Assembly: GCA_013426755.1 (NCBI GenBank)
Contig: AP019861.1
Coordinates: 1,953,271-2,017,270 of the forward strand
DNA from: Spirochaetota bacterium
GTDB taxonomy: Bacteria; Spirochaetota; UBA12135; COTS27
Direction of reading: 5' to 3'
Length of the DNA stretch: 64,000 bases
The first letter of the stretch is position 1. Each line of letters opens with the position of its first letter. Below, in pieces: positions 56,100 through 64,000 of the stretch. The notes beneath the pieces are model-generated. The model worked only from the letters and a program-made list of their open reading frames with translations, was not told where the DNA came from and ran no database searches. The translations under genes were made by a program, and so were the position numbers.

Positions 56100-57581
56100 T
56101 TAAGTCTTCTTCTTAGGCGGTTTAGCAGAGGGGAATAGGATATTATTGAGGATAAGACGGTAGCCTGGTGAATTTTTGTAAAATTCCATATTAGGGGCTT
56201 GATCGCCTACGTAGTGGTGTTTGTCTTCTGGGTCGTGTCCGCCATAAAAGGTGAAATTGCCCTTGCCGTATTTACCGGTGATGTACCTAGCGGAATCGTT
56301 TAATGAATAGGCGAGGACGGTAACGCCTTCTTTAATATAATTGGTGTGAAAGCTGGTGGTTTGTCCGTAAAAACCTGAGATGCGATTGTTATGATTTTGG
56401 GTGAGTAAGGTTGGAATGGGGTCAATTTTGGCTGAAAATTCAAAGAGAATGAAATCGCTGACTTCTTTACGTTTAGCAGCATTGTTGACTTGATTGAAAT
56501 CAATATCGGAAAAGCTGTTGACATAAGGGGATGTTTCTAGGTAAAAGTCCTCGAAAGCAAAGGTTTGGGTGTAATCGAGGCGCTTGGGCCAATTGTTATC
56601 AAGGGGTGTTCCGTCTATTTCCTGAGAAACAATGTCCGTATTTTGTGTGGCTAGGCTAATATCAATAGTTTCGGTGGCGGTACACATTGCAAATAGAAAC
56701 AGCCCGCTTTCGACAGCGTCACGAATGCCGCGAGCGACGGCTTTTTTGTGTTGGTGGACGCTGCTATAACCTGCTTTAGCTGCTTCTCTACGAAATGAAG
56801 CGATGTGTTCTTTGAACCATTCTTGGGAGCGATAATTGGCCCAGAATTTACTAAATTGCCCTGTGAAATCTTCATGATGGAGGTGCAACCAATCGTAATC
56901 ACTTAATTTTCCTGCGAGGACTTCGCTATCGTAGACAGTATCGTATGGAATTTCGGCATATGTCAGAGCGAGTGTGACTGCGTCTGCCCAGGGATTGATA
57001 TTGGGGGGAGTGTAAATGGCGACGCGGGGTGCTTTTTTGATATCGACTTCAGCCATATTCTTTTCTAAGATAGTTGTGCGAATGGCTACGTAAGCGGATG
57101 TGGTGATTATTTCGTAGTCGACTTCAAATTTTGTTGCGCGCAAGCGAATTTCTTCGCTGAATGGCAATAAAAATGAACCTCCGCGATAACCTAGCAGCCA
57201 TTTTCCTTCTAGACCACGACTCAATGCATAATAGGTTACACCATAAGCTTTGAGATGATTTCCTTGTTTAGCGTCCATAGGAATGAGCAGATAATTATTA
57301 CTTGCTTGAACGATTAAGGGTGAATAGTCATTTTTAGCTAAAGCAGGGGCTTCGTTGTGAGAAACGACTCCTAAGTAGGGTGTTGCTAGCAGACAGGCTA
57401 GGCAAAAAATCGCTAGCGACTGGGCGGATGGCTTGGGAACTGCTAAAATATTGAAAAGATCCGTGATTTTAGTTGATCCTGCTTGAATTAGCGTCTTGAG
57501 ATAAGTTACGGCTACGTTGAGCGGTATTAGAGGAATTGCAGGTAATATTAAGTTATTTTTGTGATAACGTTGTGGTGTCAT
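56100..57581 (-). CDS. Conserved exported protein of the family labelled 'asparagine synthetase B' in Bacteroidota
   Basis: A 493-residue protein of unknown activity. Residues about 54-70 form a signal or anchor (LAIFCLACLLATPYLGV), preceded by about 50 residues with further hydrophobic stretches. Then come YLLIPMDAKQGNHLKAYG, WLLGYRGGSF, PRVAIYTPPNINPWADAVTLAL, YDWLHLHHEDFTGQFSKF, LFAMCTATETIDIS, FEFSAKIDPIPTLLTQNHNN and TFYGGHDPEDKHHYVGD. These blocks match proteins common in Bacteroidota that databases call asparagine synthetase B, although they lack the glutaminase and synthetase domains of AsnB; the fold may be ThuA/class-I-amidotransferase-like (my inference). TATAAC lies four bases before the ATG and no Shine-Dalgarno sequence is seen. 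Confidence 0.72.
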   Translation of the reverse strand: MTPQRYHKNNLILPAIPLIPLNVAVTYLKTLIQAGSTKITDLFNILAVPKPSAQSLAIFCLACLLATPYLGVVSHNEAPALAKNDYSPLIVQASNNYLLIPMDAKQGNHLKAYGVTYYALSRGLEGKWLLGYRGGSFLLPFSEEIRLRATKFEVDYEIITTSAYVAIRTTILEKNMAEVDIKKAPRVAIYTPPNINPWADAVTLALTYAEIPYDTVYDSEVLAGKLSDYDWLHLHHEDFTGQFSKFWANYRSQEWFKEHIASFRREAAKAGYSSVHQHKKAVARGIRDAVESGLFLFAMCTATETIDISLATQNTDIVSQEIDGTPLDNNWPKRLDYTQTFAFEDFYLETSPYVNSFSDIDFNQVNNAAKRKEVSDFILFEFSAKIDPIPTLLTQNHNNRISGFYGQTTSFHTNYIKEGVTVLAYSLNDSARYITGKYGKGNFTFYGGHDPEDKHHYVGDQAPNMEFYKNSPGYRLILNNILFPSAKPPKKKT

Positions 57582-58010
57582 GTTTGTTATATCCTAATTT
57601 GATGACCTAATTTAATGACCTAATTTGATGCGTCGTATAATAATATCTTGATATAAGTGTCATTCAGTATATTTCACTATATTTCAATATATTGAAAAGA
57701 AATACCCATTGTACTGGTACACGTAATTACAACACTATTCAATAATAATTTGGTTTCTATGTTAATTATAACAAGGTTTTGAATTAATAAAGGTATTTAC
57801 CATGTGAATTGAGCACCCATAGCACTAATTTAGCATCTGTTCTCCCAAGTAGAAACCTATACCGTATAGGCTACGTTCTATATATTCTATGTTCTATATA
57901 TTCTATATTCACTTACAATCTATCCTTGAATAAACGCCGTAATAATGATAGGATAGTAAATGATGTTATATCGGTAAATAAGAAGGCATTGAAATTAGCC
58001 AGTTAACGGG
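57582..58010. other. Divergent intergenic region
   Basis: 429 AT-rich bases. tgacctaattt(g/a)a is repeated three times at about 57600-57628, and ttctatatattctatg twice at about 57885-57912. No gene or clear promoter. Confidence 0.5.
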
Positions 58011-59450
58011 ATGGAAGCATTATTTCAAGGAAATCTGGGAGCACAACCCAAGCAACAATCATCAGCAGAGCCGTCATCGGCGCAATTATCATCGATGGAT
58101 ATTCCCTTTCATCGGGTAGATGTAGGAGAGAGAGAAGCTGCTGCTGTTCGTGAGGTTATATTATCAGGCTGGATCAATACAGGACCGCGTGTGAAGGCTT
58201 TTGAAACGGCACTTAAAACTCCGTTACAAGCAGAAACGGTTGTTGCGGTGAGCAGTGCGTGGGCGGGGTTGTTTTTGACATTGCGTGCTTTTGGCATTGG
58301 GCGTGGTGATGAAGTGATCACAACGCCCTTTACCTTTGCAGCAACAGCGAATGTCATTGAGCAAGTAGGCGCTACGCCTGTATTTATTGACGTAGATGAA
58401 AGCCATACGCTAGATGCTACAAAACTAGCGCAGACGTTATCTAGGCGCACTAAGGCTATTATTCCCGTTGATATTGGCGGGAGGCCTGCTAATTATGCTG
58501 CTTTGCTAGCGGCGCTGCATGATTTTTACCTAGGAACAAGAGCAGAAAATTCATTTGAACCTGGCGTCAATGTTTTTCAAAATGTACTGGGACGGCCGCT
58601 TATTTTAGCCGACGCAGCGCATGCCTTTGGCAGTCATACACACGAGCGAACGACTTACAAAGGAGATATTCGCGTCTATTCTTTTCATACGGTTAAAAAT
58701 ATCACAACCATAGATGGGGGCGCTATTGCTATCTGCCTTAAAAAGCTTAGCGAAGCAGCATCTGTTACCGATAGCAAACTAAGTCCATCACATACCGACA
58801 AAATTCACTCCCAATCTAAAAAACCTACCTTAACGCTAGCAAGTCAATTGCGTGCCTTAGCGTTACACGGGATGGACAAGTCGGCTTATGAGCGTACACA
58901 ATTGCAATCATTAGGCTATGATATTATTTCAGCGGGATATAAATGCAATTTAACCGACGTTGCGGCGGCAATGGGCATTGTTCAATTACAAAGATGGCAA
59001 GCTATAGCAGCAGCCCGCGATCGGTTATATCAAAAGTACCACAATCATTTTAAGGAGAGTCCCTATCTCAGTGAGCGTAGTCACATGGCGTATGTTAACG
59101 ACTGGCATATCGCACCGCACCTCTATACGCTGTGCATAAAAAAGGCGCATGGCAGGCTCTTTCTAACCTACCCGACACCAGAACGTTACAAAATAAGAGC
59201 TGAGTTATTAAAAGTGATTGCAGCGGCAGGAATTGCAACCAATATCCATTACATGCCGCTCTACAATATGAAGTATTACTCAAAGCACTTCAATCAAGAA
59301 ACGATTCGCAGTGATTTTCCTGTTACAGATGCGCTAAGCAGCAGTATTTTTTCACTTCCATTTCATGCGCTACTGACACAGCAAGAAATCACAAAAATAA
59401 TCAATGCCGTCACAATGGCAGCAGAACAAGTTTTAGGACATTCGGCGTAA
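58011..59450 (+). CDS. DegT/DnrJ/EryC1/StrS-family PLP aminotransferase
   Basis: Transfers an amino group to a keto-sugar nucleotide, usually for surface polysaccharide or glycolipid synthesis. PFHRVDVGEREAAAVREVI and SGWINTGPRVKAFE begin the fold, VSSAWAGLFLTLRAFGIG and DEVITTPFTF follow, DAAHAFGSH binds PLP, and the Schiff-base lysine is in SFHTVKNIT. GYKCNLTDVAAAMG is typical. At 479 residues it exceeds the usual 370-400 through a Ser/Lys-rich insertion (about 245-275) and a long N-terminal extension. The ATG at 58095 would remove most of that extension; neither start has a ribosome binding site. No other sugar genes are nearby, so the product is open. Confidence 0.85.
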   Translation: MEALFQGNLGAQPKQQSSAEPSSAQLSSMDIPFHRVDVGEREAAAVREVILSGWINTGPRVKAFETALKTPLQAETVVAVSSAWAGLFLTLRAFGIGRGDEVITTPFTFAATANVIEQVGATPVFIDVDESHTLDATKLAQTLSRRTKAIIPVDIGGRPANYAALLAALHDFYLGTRAENSFEPGVNVFQNVLGRPLILADAAHAFGSHTHERTTYKGDIRVYSFHTVKNITTIDGGAIAICLKKLSEAASVTDSKLSPSHTDKIHSQSKKPTLTLASQLRALALHGMDKSAYERTQLQSLGYDIISAGYKCNLTDVAAAMGIVQLQRWQAIAAARDRLYQKYHNHFKESPYLSERSHMAYVNDWHIAPHLYTLCIKKAHGRLFLTYPTPERYKIRAELLKVIAAAGIATNIHYMPLYNMKYYSKHFNQETIRSDFPVTDALSSSIFSLPFHALLTQQEITKIINAVTMAAEQVLGHSA

Positions 59451-59476
59451 AATTTTCCTCTTTCTGTTTATGATGA

Positions 59477-61426
59477 CTACGATTTAACGATAGGAATACG
59501 TCTCCCGCGTCCAAATGATCGGTTGCTTACTTTAAGAACGGGAGGTGCTTGAAACCGTTTATACTCGCTGTTACGAATGAGGGGGAGAACGGTTTGAATG
59601 AGTGAGCGTTTGAAGCCGCAGCGTATGAGTTTTGCCTCGTCATAACCTAGCAGCAAATACTTTTTGAGAAGGTCGTCTAGGACAAGATAGGGTGGAAGTG
59701 TGTCTGTATCTTTTTGATTGGGTTTCAATTCTGCAGAAGGTTCTTTGGTGAGGATTGATTTTGGAATGAGTGGCTTTGTGGTGGGTGCGTAGCGATTATT
59801 GATGAAGTGGGCTAGATGGTAGACTTCGGTTTTAAACAGGTCTCCGATGACAGCGAGGCTTCCTGCCAGATCTCCATATAAGGTCGTATAGCCGACGGCG
59901 ATCTCACTTTTATTGCCTGTTGCGAGCAGGAGGCTACCTGTTTCATTGCTGTAAGCCATTAAAATAAGCGCTCTTAGGCGTGCTTGAAGGTTTTGTTCTG
60001 TGATGGTGTGCATGGCTTTACGGCGTGAGGTTTTATTGGAATGGCTAGCACGGGCGAATTCATCAAAACCTGCTGTTAAAATGGGTTTCAAAGTCGTAAA
60101 GGGCGCTGTGATGGGTATTTTTTGAAAGCGAACACCTAGGGAGACGGCAAGCGCTTTTGCATCTGTGATAGAAGTTTTAGAAGAATACGGCGAGGGCAAT
60201 GCTATTGCAAGGATATTGTCGGCACCTAAGGCAAGTGCACCGATAACGAGGGTGAGTGCTGAATCAATGCCACCACTTACGCCTAAGACTGCCTTAGTGA
60301 AGCCAGTTTTACGGGCATAATCGCTGACTCCCATGACTAGGGCGCGTAAAATGGCTTCATATTCGGTTTCATTCTGATTGCTTTTATTCCAGGCGATGTC
60401 ATGAAGTGGCAGCCATTTAGGTTTTGGTTTAAGTTTAGGTTTGAGACGAGATGATGGGGTGTTCGCTTGGGAATCATCATACTTCGTTAATGTGATGTCT
60501 GGTGAATTTAGGGGCGGTGGGTGTTCTGAGGGAGTTAGCGTTAATTGAAATGATTTTGAAGGTGATTTTGAGGGTGATTTTTTGTTATTCCTAACTGGTG
60601 TGACGAGGAATGTTTGCGTGGTTTCATGAAATCCTGGGAAGACGTGCTGCACTTTATTACTAGCGTCAATAATGAAACTACGACCGTCGTAGAGAATTTC
60701 ATCGTTAGCTCCGCATTGATTGACGTAGATGAGGGGTTTTGAATGGCTCTGGACGAGGAGTCTGGCTAAATGGAGACGTTTTTCTAGTTTATCGCGTGTA
60801 AATGGAGAGGCTGAGGGAACAATGATCCCATCAAAATGGTCACTTACCGCCGCAATTGGATTGGATTTGGACAATTGACTACGCCAGCAAGGAATGGCTG
60901 CTGATTTTGAGATAAGACCTGTTTTACGATTTCTCCGTGCTCGGGGAATAGGTGGCAATATTTCTGCACCCCACAGGTCTTTACAAATAAGAACAAACCA
61001 TTTATAGCCTGAAATGGTCACTATATTAGAAGTTTTTGTAGGAGTACCTGCTGTGAAGTAGCGTTCTTCATCGAAGATATCATCGTTAGGCAATAGTGTT
61101 TTAACGATATGTGTCTTTATCTGGCGATCGCTGAGAACAAGAACGGCATTGTAGAGAGAATTTGTTTTATTCTCTAAGAAAGGAGCACCGAGCAAGACAG
61201 TACCTTTTTTGACAGTTCTAGCGATTTCTAGGGTGCAAGTTTGAACGCGCTGCAAAAATGACGGTGCAATCAGTAAATCTAGCGGTGAATATCCTGTGAG
61301 AGCGAGTTCTGGAAAGACAAGCAAATGGTCTTTTTCGTCATAACGGTCAATGTAACTTCGAATACGTCGTGTATTATTAACGAGGTCTGCTACTTTGGGG
61401 TTAAATTCGACAATAGTCACCTTCAT
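59477..61426 (-). CDS. nadE: Glutamine-dependent NAD+ synthetase
   Basis: Last step of NAD synthesis, using glutamine as nitrogen source. The N-terminal nitrilase-type glutaminase domain has Glu in VFPELALTGYSP (near 40), Lys in VKTLLPNDDIFDE and Cys in FVLICKDLWG. The C-terminal synthetase has the P-loop LGVSGGIDSALTL, TEQNLQARLRALILM and LLATGNKSEIAVGYTTLYGD. The linker (about 290-350) is Ser/Pro/Lys-rich with KSPSKSPSK, KLKPKLKPKPK repeats, raising the length to 649. The ATG at 61426 is preferred over a GTG two codons earlier; neither has a Shine-Dalgarno sequence. It is divergent from the redoxin-pdxB pair. Confidence 0.94.
   Translation of the reverse strand: MKVTIVEFNPKVADLVNNTRRIRSYIDRYDEKDHLLVFPELALTGYSPLDLLIAPSFLQRVQTCTLEIARTVKKGTVLLGAPFLENKTNSLYNAVLVLSDRQIKTHIVKTLLPNDDIFDEERYFTAGTPTKTSNIVTISGYKWFVLICKDLWGAEILPPIPRARRNRKTGLISKSAAIPCWRSQLSKSNPIAAVSDHFDGIIVPSASPFTRDKLEKRLHLARLLVQSHSKPLIYVNQCGANDEILYDGRSFIIDASNKVQHVFPGFHETTQTFLVTPVRNNKKSPSKSPSKSFQLTLTPSEHPPPLNSPDITLTKYDDSQANTPSSRLKPKLKPKPKWLPLHDIAWNKSNQNETEYEAILRALVMGVSDYARKTGFTKAVLGVSGGIDSALTLVIGALALGADNILAIALPSPYSSKTSITDAKALAVSLGVRFQKIPITAPFTTLKPILTAGFDEFARASHSNKTSRRKAMHTITEQNLQARLRALILMAYSNETGSLLLATGNKSEIAVGYTTLYGDLAGSLAVIGDLFKTEVYHLAHFINNRYAPTTKPLIPKSILTKEPSAELKPNQKDTDTLPPYLVLDDLLKKYLLLGYDEAKLIRCGFKRSLIQTVLPLIRNSEYKRFQAPPVLKVSNRSFGRGRRIPIVKS
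60549..60582. repeat. 12-bp tandem repeat inside nadE
   Basis: ggtgattttgaa-like 12-base units, three copies, encode the SPSK repeats of the inter-domain linker on the minus strand. Confidence 0.8.
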
Positions 61427-61466
61427 AAGCACGAGAACAATAGTATAATAGAATACAATGCTAAAA

Positions 61467-61520
61467 TTGACGCGGTTATTGGTTTTATTATAAACTCAAT
61501 TGGCTAAGTTGTGACTTAGC
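61467..61520 (+). promoter_or_regulatory. Promoter and leader hairpin of the redoxin-pdxB unit
   Basis: TTGACG (61467-61472), 16-base spacer, TATAAA (61489-61494). Just after the expected start is a perfect 7-bp stem with a 4-base loop, GCTAAGT tgtg ACTTAGC (61503-61520), in the leader. The start codon is about 70 bases further on. Confidence 0.55.
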
Positions 61521-61569
61521 ATTAAGCTACAATGTAAAAAAACTATAAAATAAGCGAGGGATTCTTACT

Positions 61570-62205
61570 ATGGCAAAAACACCATCCACAATGAAACTAA
61601 CCTTAGGCGCGCCTGTACCTAATTTTACGCTACCTGTGACCAATGCATATAATAATAACAATACAACAGGAACAGAAACCTCCATTAATCTACATGAAGA
61701 CTGCACAAAGTCCTCAGAGCTACGTGGAGGCGTGATCGTCTTCACATGCAATCACTGTCCGTTTGCCAAACACATTGCAGACGTGTTAAGTGAGATTGCA
61801 AACGAATATCTACCGCAGGGAATTAAATTTTACGCCATCAATTCCAATGACGCTGACCGTTTTCCGCAAGATTCCCCCGAAGCAATGGCCGTAGAAGCTA
61901 AGCGACGTGGATTTAATTTCCCATATCTGTTCGATGAAACGCAAAACACAGCCAAAGCGTACTACGCGGCATGTACGCCAGATGTATTTGTTTTTGATAA
62001 GGCGCTTAAACTGTATTACTGCGGGGGCATCGATGAGACAACTCCTAATAAAGAAGGCATTAAAGCCCATGGCAAGTACCTTAAAAGTGCGCTGACGTCT
62101 TTATTAGCAGGAGACCCACCTCCAAGCAACCAGCAACCTAGTATAGGATGCAATATCAAGTGGAAGCCAGGCAATGCCCCAGCGTATTTCGCTGAAGCTC
62201 CATGA
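61570..62205 (+). CDS. Thioredoxin-fold redoxin (peroxiredoxin-like)
   Basis: A 211-residue AhpC/TSA-type protein with the motif FTCNHCPFAKHI, where the CNHC pair forms a thioredoxin-like active site. LGAPVPNFTLP opens the fold, then INSNDADRFPQDSPEAM and YLFDETQNTAKAYYAACTPDVFVFD. The C-terminal SIGCNIKWKPGN is characteristic of this group. It is probably a cytoplasmic thiol-disulfide or peroxide-handling enzyme; the substrate is not known. GCGAGGG lies about 9 bases upstream. The stop overlaps the pdxB start (ATGA, 62202-62205), so translation is coupled. Confidence 0.87.
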   Translation: MAKTPSTMKLTLGAPVPNFTLPVTNAYNNNNTTGTETSINLHEDCTKSSELRGGVIVFTCNHCPFAKHIADVLSEIANEYLPQGIKFYAINSNDADRFPQDSPEAMAVEAKRRGFNFPYLFDETQNTAKAYYAACTPDVFVFDKALKLYYCGGIDETTPNKEGIKAHGKYLKSALTSLLAGDPPPSNQQPSIGCNIKWKPGNAPAYFAEAP

Positions 62206-63605
62206 TAAATATCGCCTACGATGAAAAAATTCCTTACATCGAGGAAGTCATCGCACAGTGCAGCAAGCAATCACAACTGCCATTATCCGCCCATGCCTTT
62301 ACTGGAACAGATACACCAGCAGAGATCATTGAGAAAGCGCAGCTAGCAACCGCTCGGGTTTTGATCGTCCGTTCGGTCACAAAGGTGCATGCAGACCTAC
62401 TACTCAACAGCGCCGTTAAGATAGTCATCACGGCAACGGCAGGAGTAGACCATATTGATAAGAATTATCTAAAAAAACATCACATTGCATTAAAAACAAC
62501 GCACGGAAGCAATGCAAATGCCGTTAGCGAATACGTGCTTGCAGTATTTTTAGCCTATCTTAGCGCACGGCAAAAATCACTTGAAAACAACTCGGAGCAC
62601 TTCTCTATAAAACACATTCTACGCGAGACGTCGGTAGCGATCATTGGGTGTGGGAACATCGGATCGCGGCTCTACGCTACGTTTGAGCAGCTGGGTGTAA
62701 ACGTCATAGGCTATGACCCGCCGTTATTAAAAAAAGCCTTAGCTCACCAGAGCCACCATGCGAAGCTAGAACGTTACAGTTCGTTAGCAGAAGTACACGG
62801 GGCGGATTTTATTACCTTTCACGTTCCACTCACACATACAGGGCAAAATGCAACCTACCATATGTGTGATGAAAGATTTTTAACAGCGCTTAGAAAGAAA
62901 CCTTGGATTGTCAATACGGCGCGCGGAGGTGTCGTCGATGAGATTGCAAGCATTGCCGCATTAAAACGCGGACTGATTGGTGGCATTGTCTTAGATGTCT
63001 GGGAGGGCGAACCTAAGATCAATCTAGCGGTATTAAATAAAACCATTTTTGCCACACCGCATATCGCAGGGTACTCTAAGGAGGCTAGTCTGCGAACTGC
63101 TAAAAAGATCTTCGATCACCTCTTAGCATGTGTAAAGGACGATCGTTTTCTTCCTATGACTCAAAAGAGCGGCAATCAATCTTCCCCCAGTCTCACCGCA
63201 CGATTTCACCCCCCACAGAGCGAGCAAATCAAACCTCAAAAGCTCAGTAACCTTAGCCTCTGGAATCCTGTCACAATGCAACTAGAACGTGACGTGGGCT
63301 GTCCGCTAGACTGTGAAGACGATGATAGCCTAATAAATTGGCTTGTTAATTTTTGTCTGCAAAGCAGCGCCGTACCCGCTCTGACAAGCGAACTCAAAAA
63401 ATATCACGCAACGAATCCCCAAACCAATAAAAGCAGTAAAACCAACCTCAGTGAAATAATCAATCCATTTCAAAGGCTACGCCAAGCCATGCGCCAACGC
63501 CACGAATGGAGTACGCTTTCTTTACTGGCAAGTCTAGATGAAAATTCCGCCCATCCGCTCACCACTAAAACACGTTGTATCATTAAAGCATTAGGGTTTA
63601 AGTAA
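62202..63605 (+). CDS. pdxB: Erythronate-4-phosphate dehydrogenase
   Basis: Second step of the DXP-independent branch of pyridoxal-phosphate synthesis. It belongs to the D-2-hydroxyacid dehydrogenase family: VIIGCGNIG-like AIIGCGNIGSRLYA for NAD, catalytic Arg in NTARGGVVDE, Glu in WEGEPKI and His in TPHIAGYSKEA. The beginning, MINIAYDEKIPYIEEVI, with VRSVTKV and ATAGVDHID, fits PdxB better than SerA or LdhA. At 467 residues it is about 80-90 longer than E. coli PdxB, mostly in the C-terminal domain. It is translationally coupled to the upstream redoxin, so redox and cofactor supply may be coregulated. Another 2-hydroxyacid dehydrogenase is the alternative. Confidence 0.82.
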   Translation: MINIAYDEKIPYIEEVIAQCSKQSQLPLSAHAFTGTDTPAEIIEKAQLATARVLIVRSVTKVHADLLLNSAVKIVITATAGVDHIDKNYLKKHHIALKTTHGSNANAVSEYVLAVFLAYLSARQKSLENNSEHFSIKHILRETSVAIIGCGNIGSRLYATFEQLGVNVIGYDPPLLKKALAHQSHHAKLERYSSLAEVHGADFITFHVPLTHTGQNATYHMCDERFLTALRKKPWIVNTARGGVVDEIASIAALKRGLIGGIVLDVWEGEPKINLAVLNKTIFATPHIAGYSKEASLRTAKKIFDHLLACVKDDRFLPMTQKSGNQSSPSLTARFHPPQSEQIKPQKLSNLSLWNPVTMQLERDVGCPLDCEDDDSLINWLVNFCLQSSAVPALTSELKKYHATNPQTNKSSKTNLSEIINPFQRLRQAMRQRHEWSTLSLLASLDENSAHPLTTKTRCIIKALGFK

Positions 63606-63620
63606 TTACAGGCTAAGTAT

Positions 63621-63648
63621 TGACACATTGATATATTAACATAAAAAC
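63621..63648 (+). promoter_or_regulatory. Promoter of the acetolactate synthase-like gene
   Basis: A perfect TTGACA at 63621-63626, 16-base spacer, then TAAAAA at 63643-63648. The -10 box is poor. TATAAG near 63685 is an alternative. Confidence 0.4.
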
Positions 63649-63780
63649 AAATGCACTACGGACATAAAAATGTTATGATCAAGTGTATAAGAGAATACTT
63701 CAATGACCTAATAAAACCATAACCACCTGTGATTAAAAATATAAAAAAATAAACAGAACAAGAGAATAAGAGAGGAAGCC

Positions 63781-64000
63781 ATGGAAAAACAAGCCGCTCA
63801 GCTATTTATAGAATGTTTAGAACGTGAAGGGGTACGGCATATATTTGCAGTACCTGGGGAAGAAAATTTAGATATATTAGAAGCGCTTCGAACGTCGCGT
63901 ATAGAGTTAGTATTGACACGACATGAACAAGGCGCTGGTTTTATGGCGGCTACTTATGGGAGGCTGACGGGCAAAGCGGGTGTGTGCATGGCGACCTTAG
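63781..64000 (+). CDS. Acetolactate synthase-type thiamine-diphosphate enzyme, N-terminal part (runs off window)
   Basis: The first 73 codons are visible: MEKQAAQLFIECLEREGV, then HIFAVPGEENLDILEAL and TRHEQGAGFMAATYGRLTGKAG. This is the N-terminal pyrimidine-binding domain of the acetolactate synthase family; the catalytic Glu is in RHEQ. The turn reads PGEEN where biosynthetic large subunits have PGG, pointing to a catabolic acetolactate synthase or another member such as sulfoacetaldehyde acetyltransferase or an oxo-acid decarboxylase. AGAGGAAG lies just before the ATG. The rest lies outside the window. Confidence 0.85.
   Translation, partial: MEKQAAQLFIECLEREGVRHIFAVPGEENLDILEALRTSRIELVLTRHEQGAGFMAATYGRLTGKAGVCMATL

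Overview
The window is 64 kb of AT-rich bacterial chromosome from a diderm (Gram-negative type) organism. Evidence for an outer membrane is a predicted outer-membrane barrel protein, a YceI periplasmic protein, an RseP-type protease, and a LysM/M23 peptidoglycan hydrolase. About 73% is coding by my count of gene lengths, which is low, and no phage, insertion sequence, rRNA or CRISPR array was seen. The phylum is uncertain. The long RpoD carries a spirochaete-like segment (EDPIRLYLKDIGK...LLTKDQERELA), and the long RseP and ferredoxin-linked cyclase also fit Spirochaetota. The two GNAT acyltransferases, the lysophospholipid-type acyltransferase and the 'asparagine synthetase B'-labelled protein resemble Bacteroidota families, but a 619-residue RpoD is not Bacteroidota-like. 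I lean weakly to Spirochaetota.

Layout. 1-8.4 kb: 3' part of recG, the putrescine pair aguB-aguA on the minus strand, then rseP-guaB. 8.6-13.2 kb: dapA, proS, lysA. 14-18.4 kb: three paralogous exported YHS-domain proteins in a row, then an adenylate cyclase carrying two cysteine-rich modules. 19-23 kb: a putative aminolipid locus (one PlsC-like O-acyltransferase and two paralogous GNAT N-acyltransferases). 23-34.8 kb: dnaA, ispF, an outer-membrane protein, mtaB, tpx, a TPR protein, an AlaX-type editing protein, yceI and an orphan DNA methyltransferase. 35-41 kb: tRNA-Ala, tauABC transporter genes and tRNA-Ile. 41-49 kb: a DUF349 protein, rpoD, a LysM/M23 peptidase and a YggT-like protein. 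49-56 kb: a Na+/solute symporter with its small DUF4212 subunit, asd and an MBL-fold hydrolase. 56-64 kb: a conserved exported protein, a DegT-type aminotransferase, nadE, a redoxin-pdxB pair and the start of a thiamine-diphosphate enzyme of the acetolactate synthase group.

Pathway links: asd, dapA and lysA together cover three steps of aspartate-to-diaminopimelate/lysine synthesis, though they are scattered. aguA and aguB convert agmatine to putrescine. pdxB serves pyridoxal phosphate synthesis, used by LysA and the DegT enzyme.

The most distinctive feature is tandem repetition at every scale. Nearly every gap longer than 300 bases holds degenerate short tandem repeats (periods of about 9 to 180 bases), and repeats with periods divisible by three sit inside otherwise conserved enzymes (AguB, LysA, RseP, MtaB, NadE and the DUF349 protein) as low-complexity insertions that keep the reading frame. 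Other points worth following are the redox-looking cyclase next to the YHS triad, the duplicated acyltransferase locus, a DnaA whose DNA-contact signature is altered, and a mixture of Shine-Dalgarno starts with apparently leaderless or near-leaderless ones.
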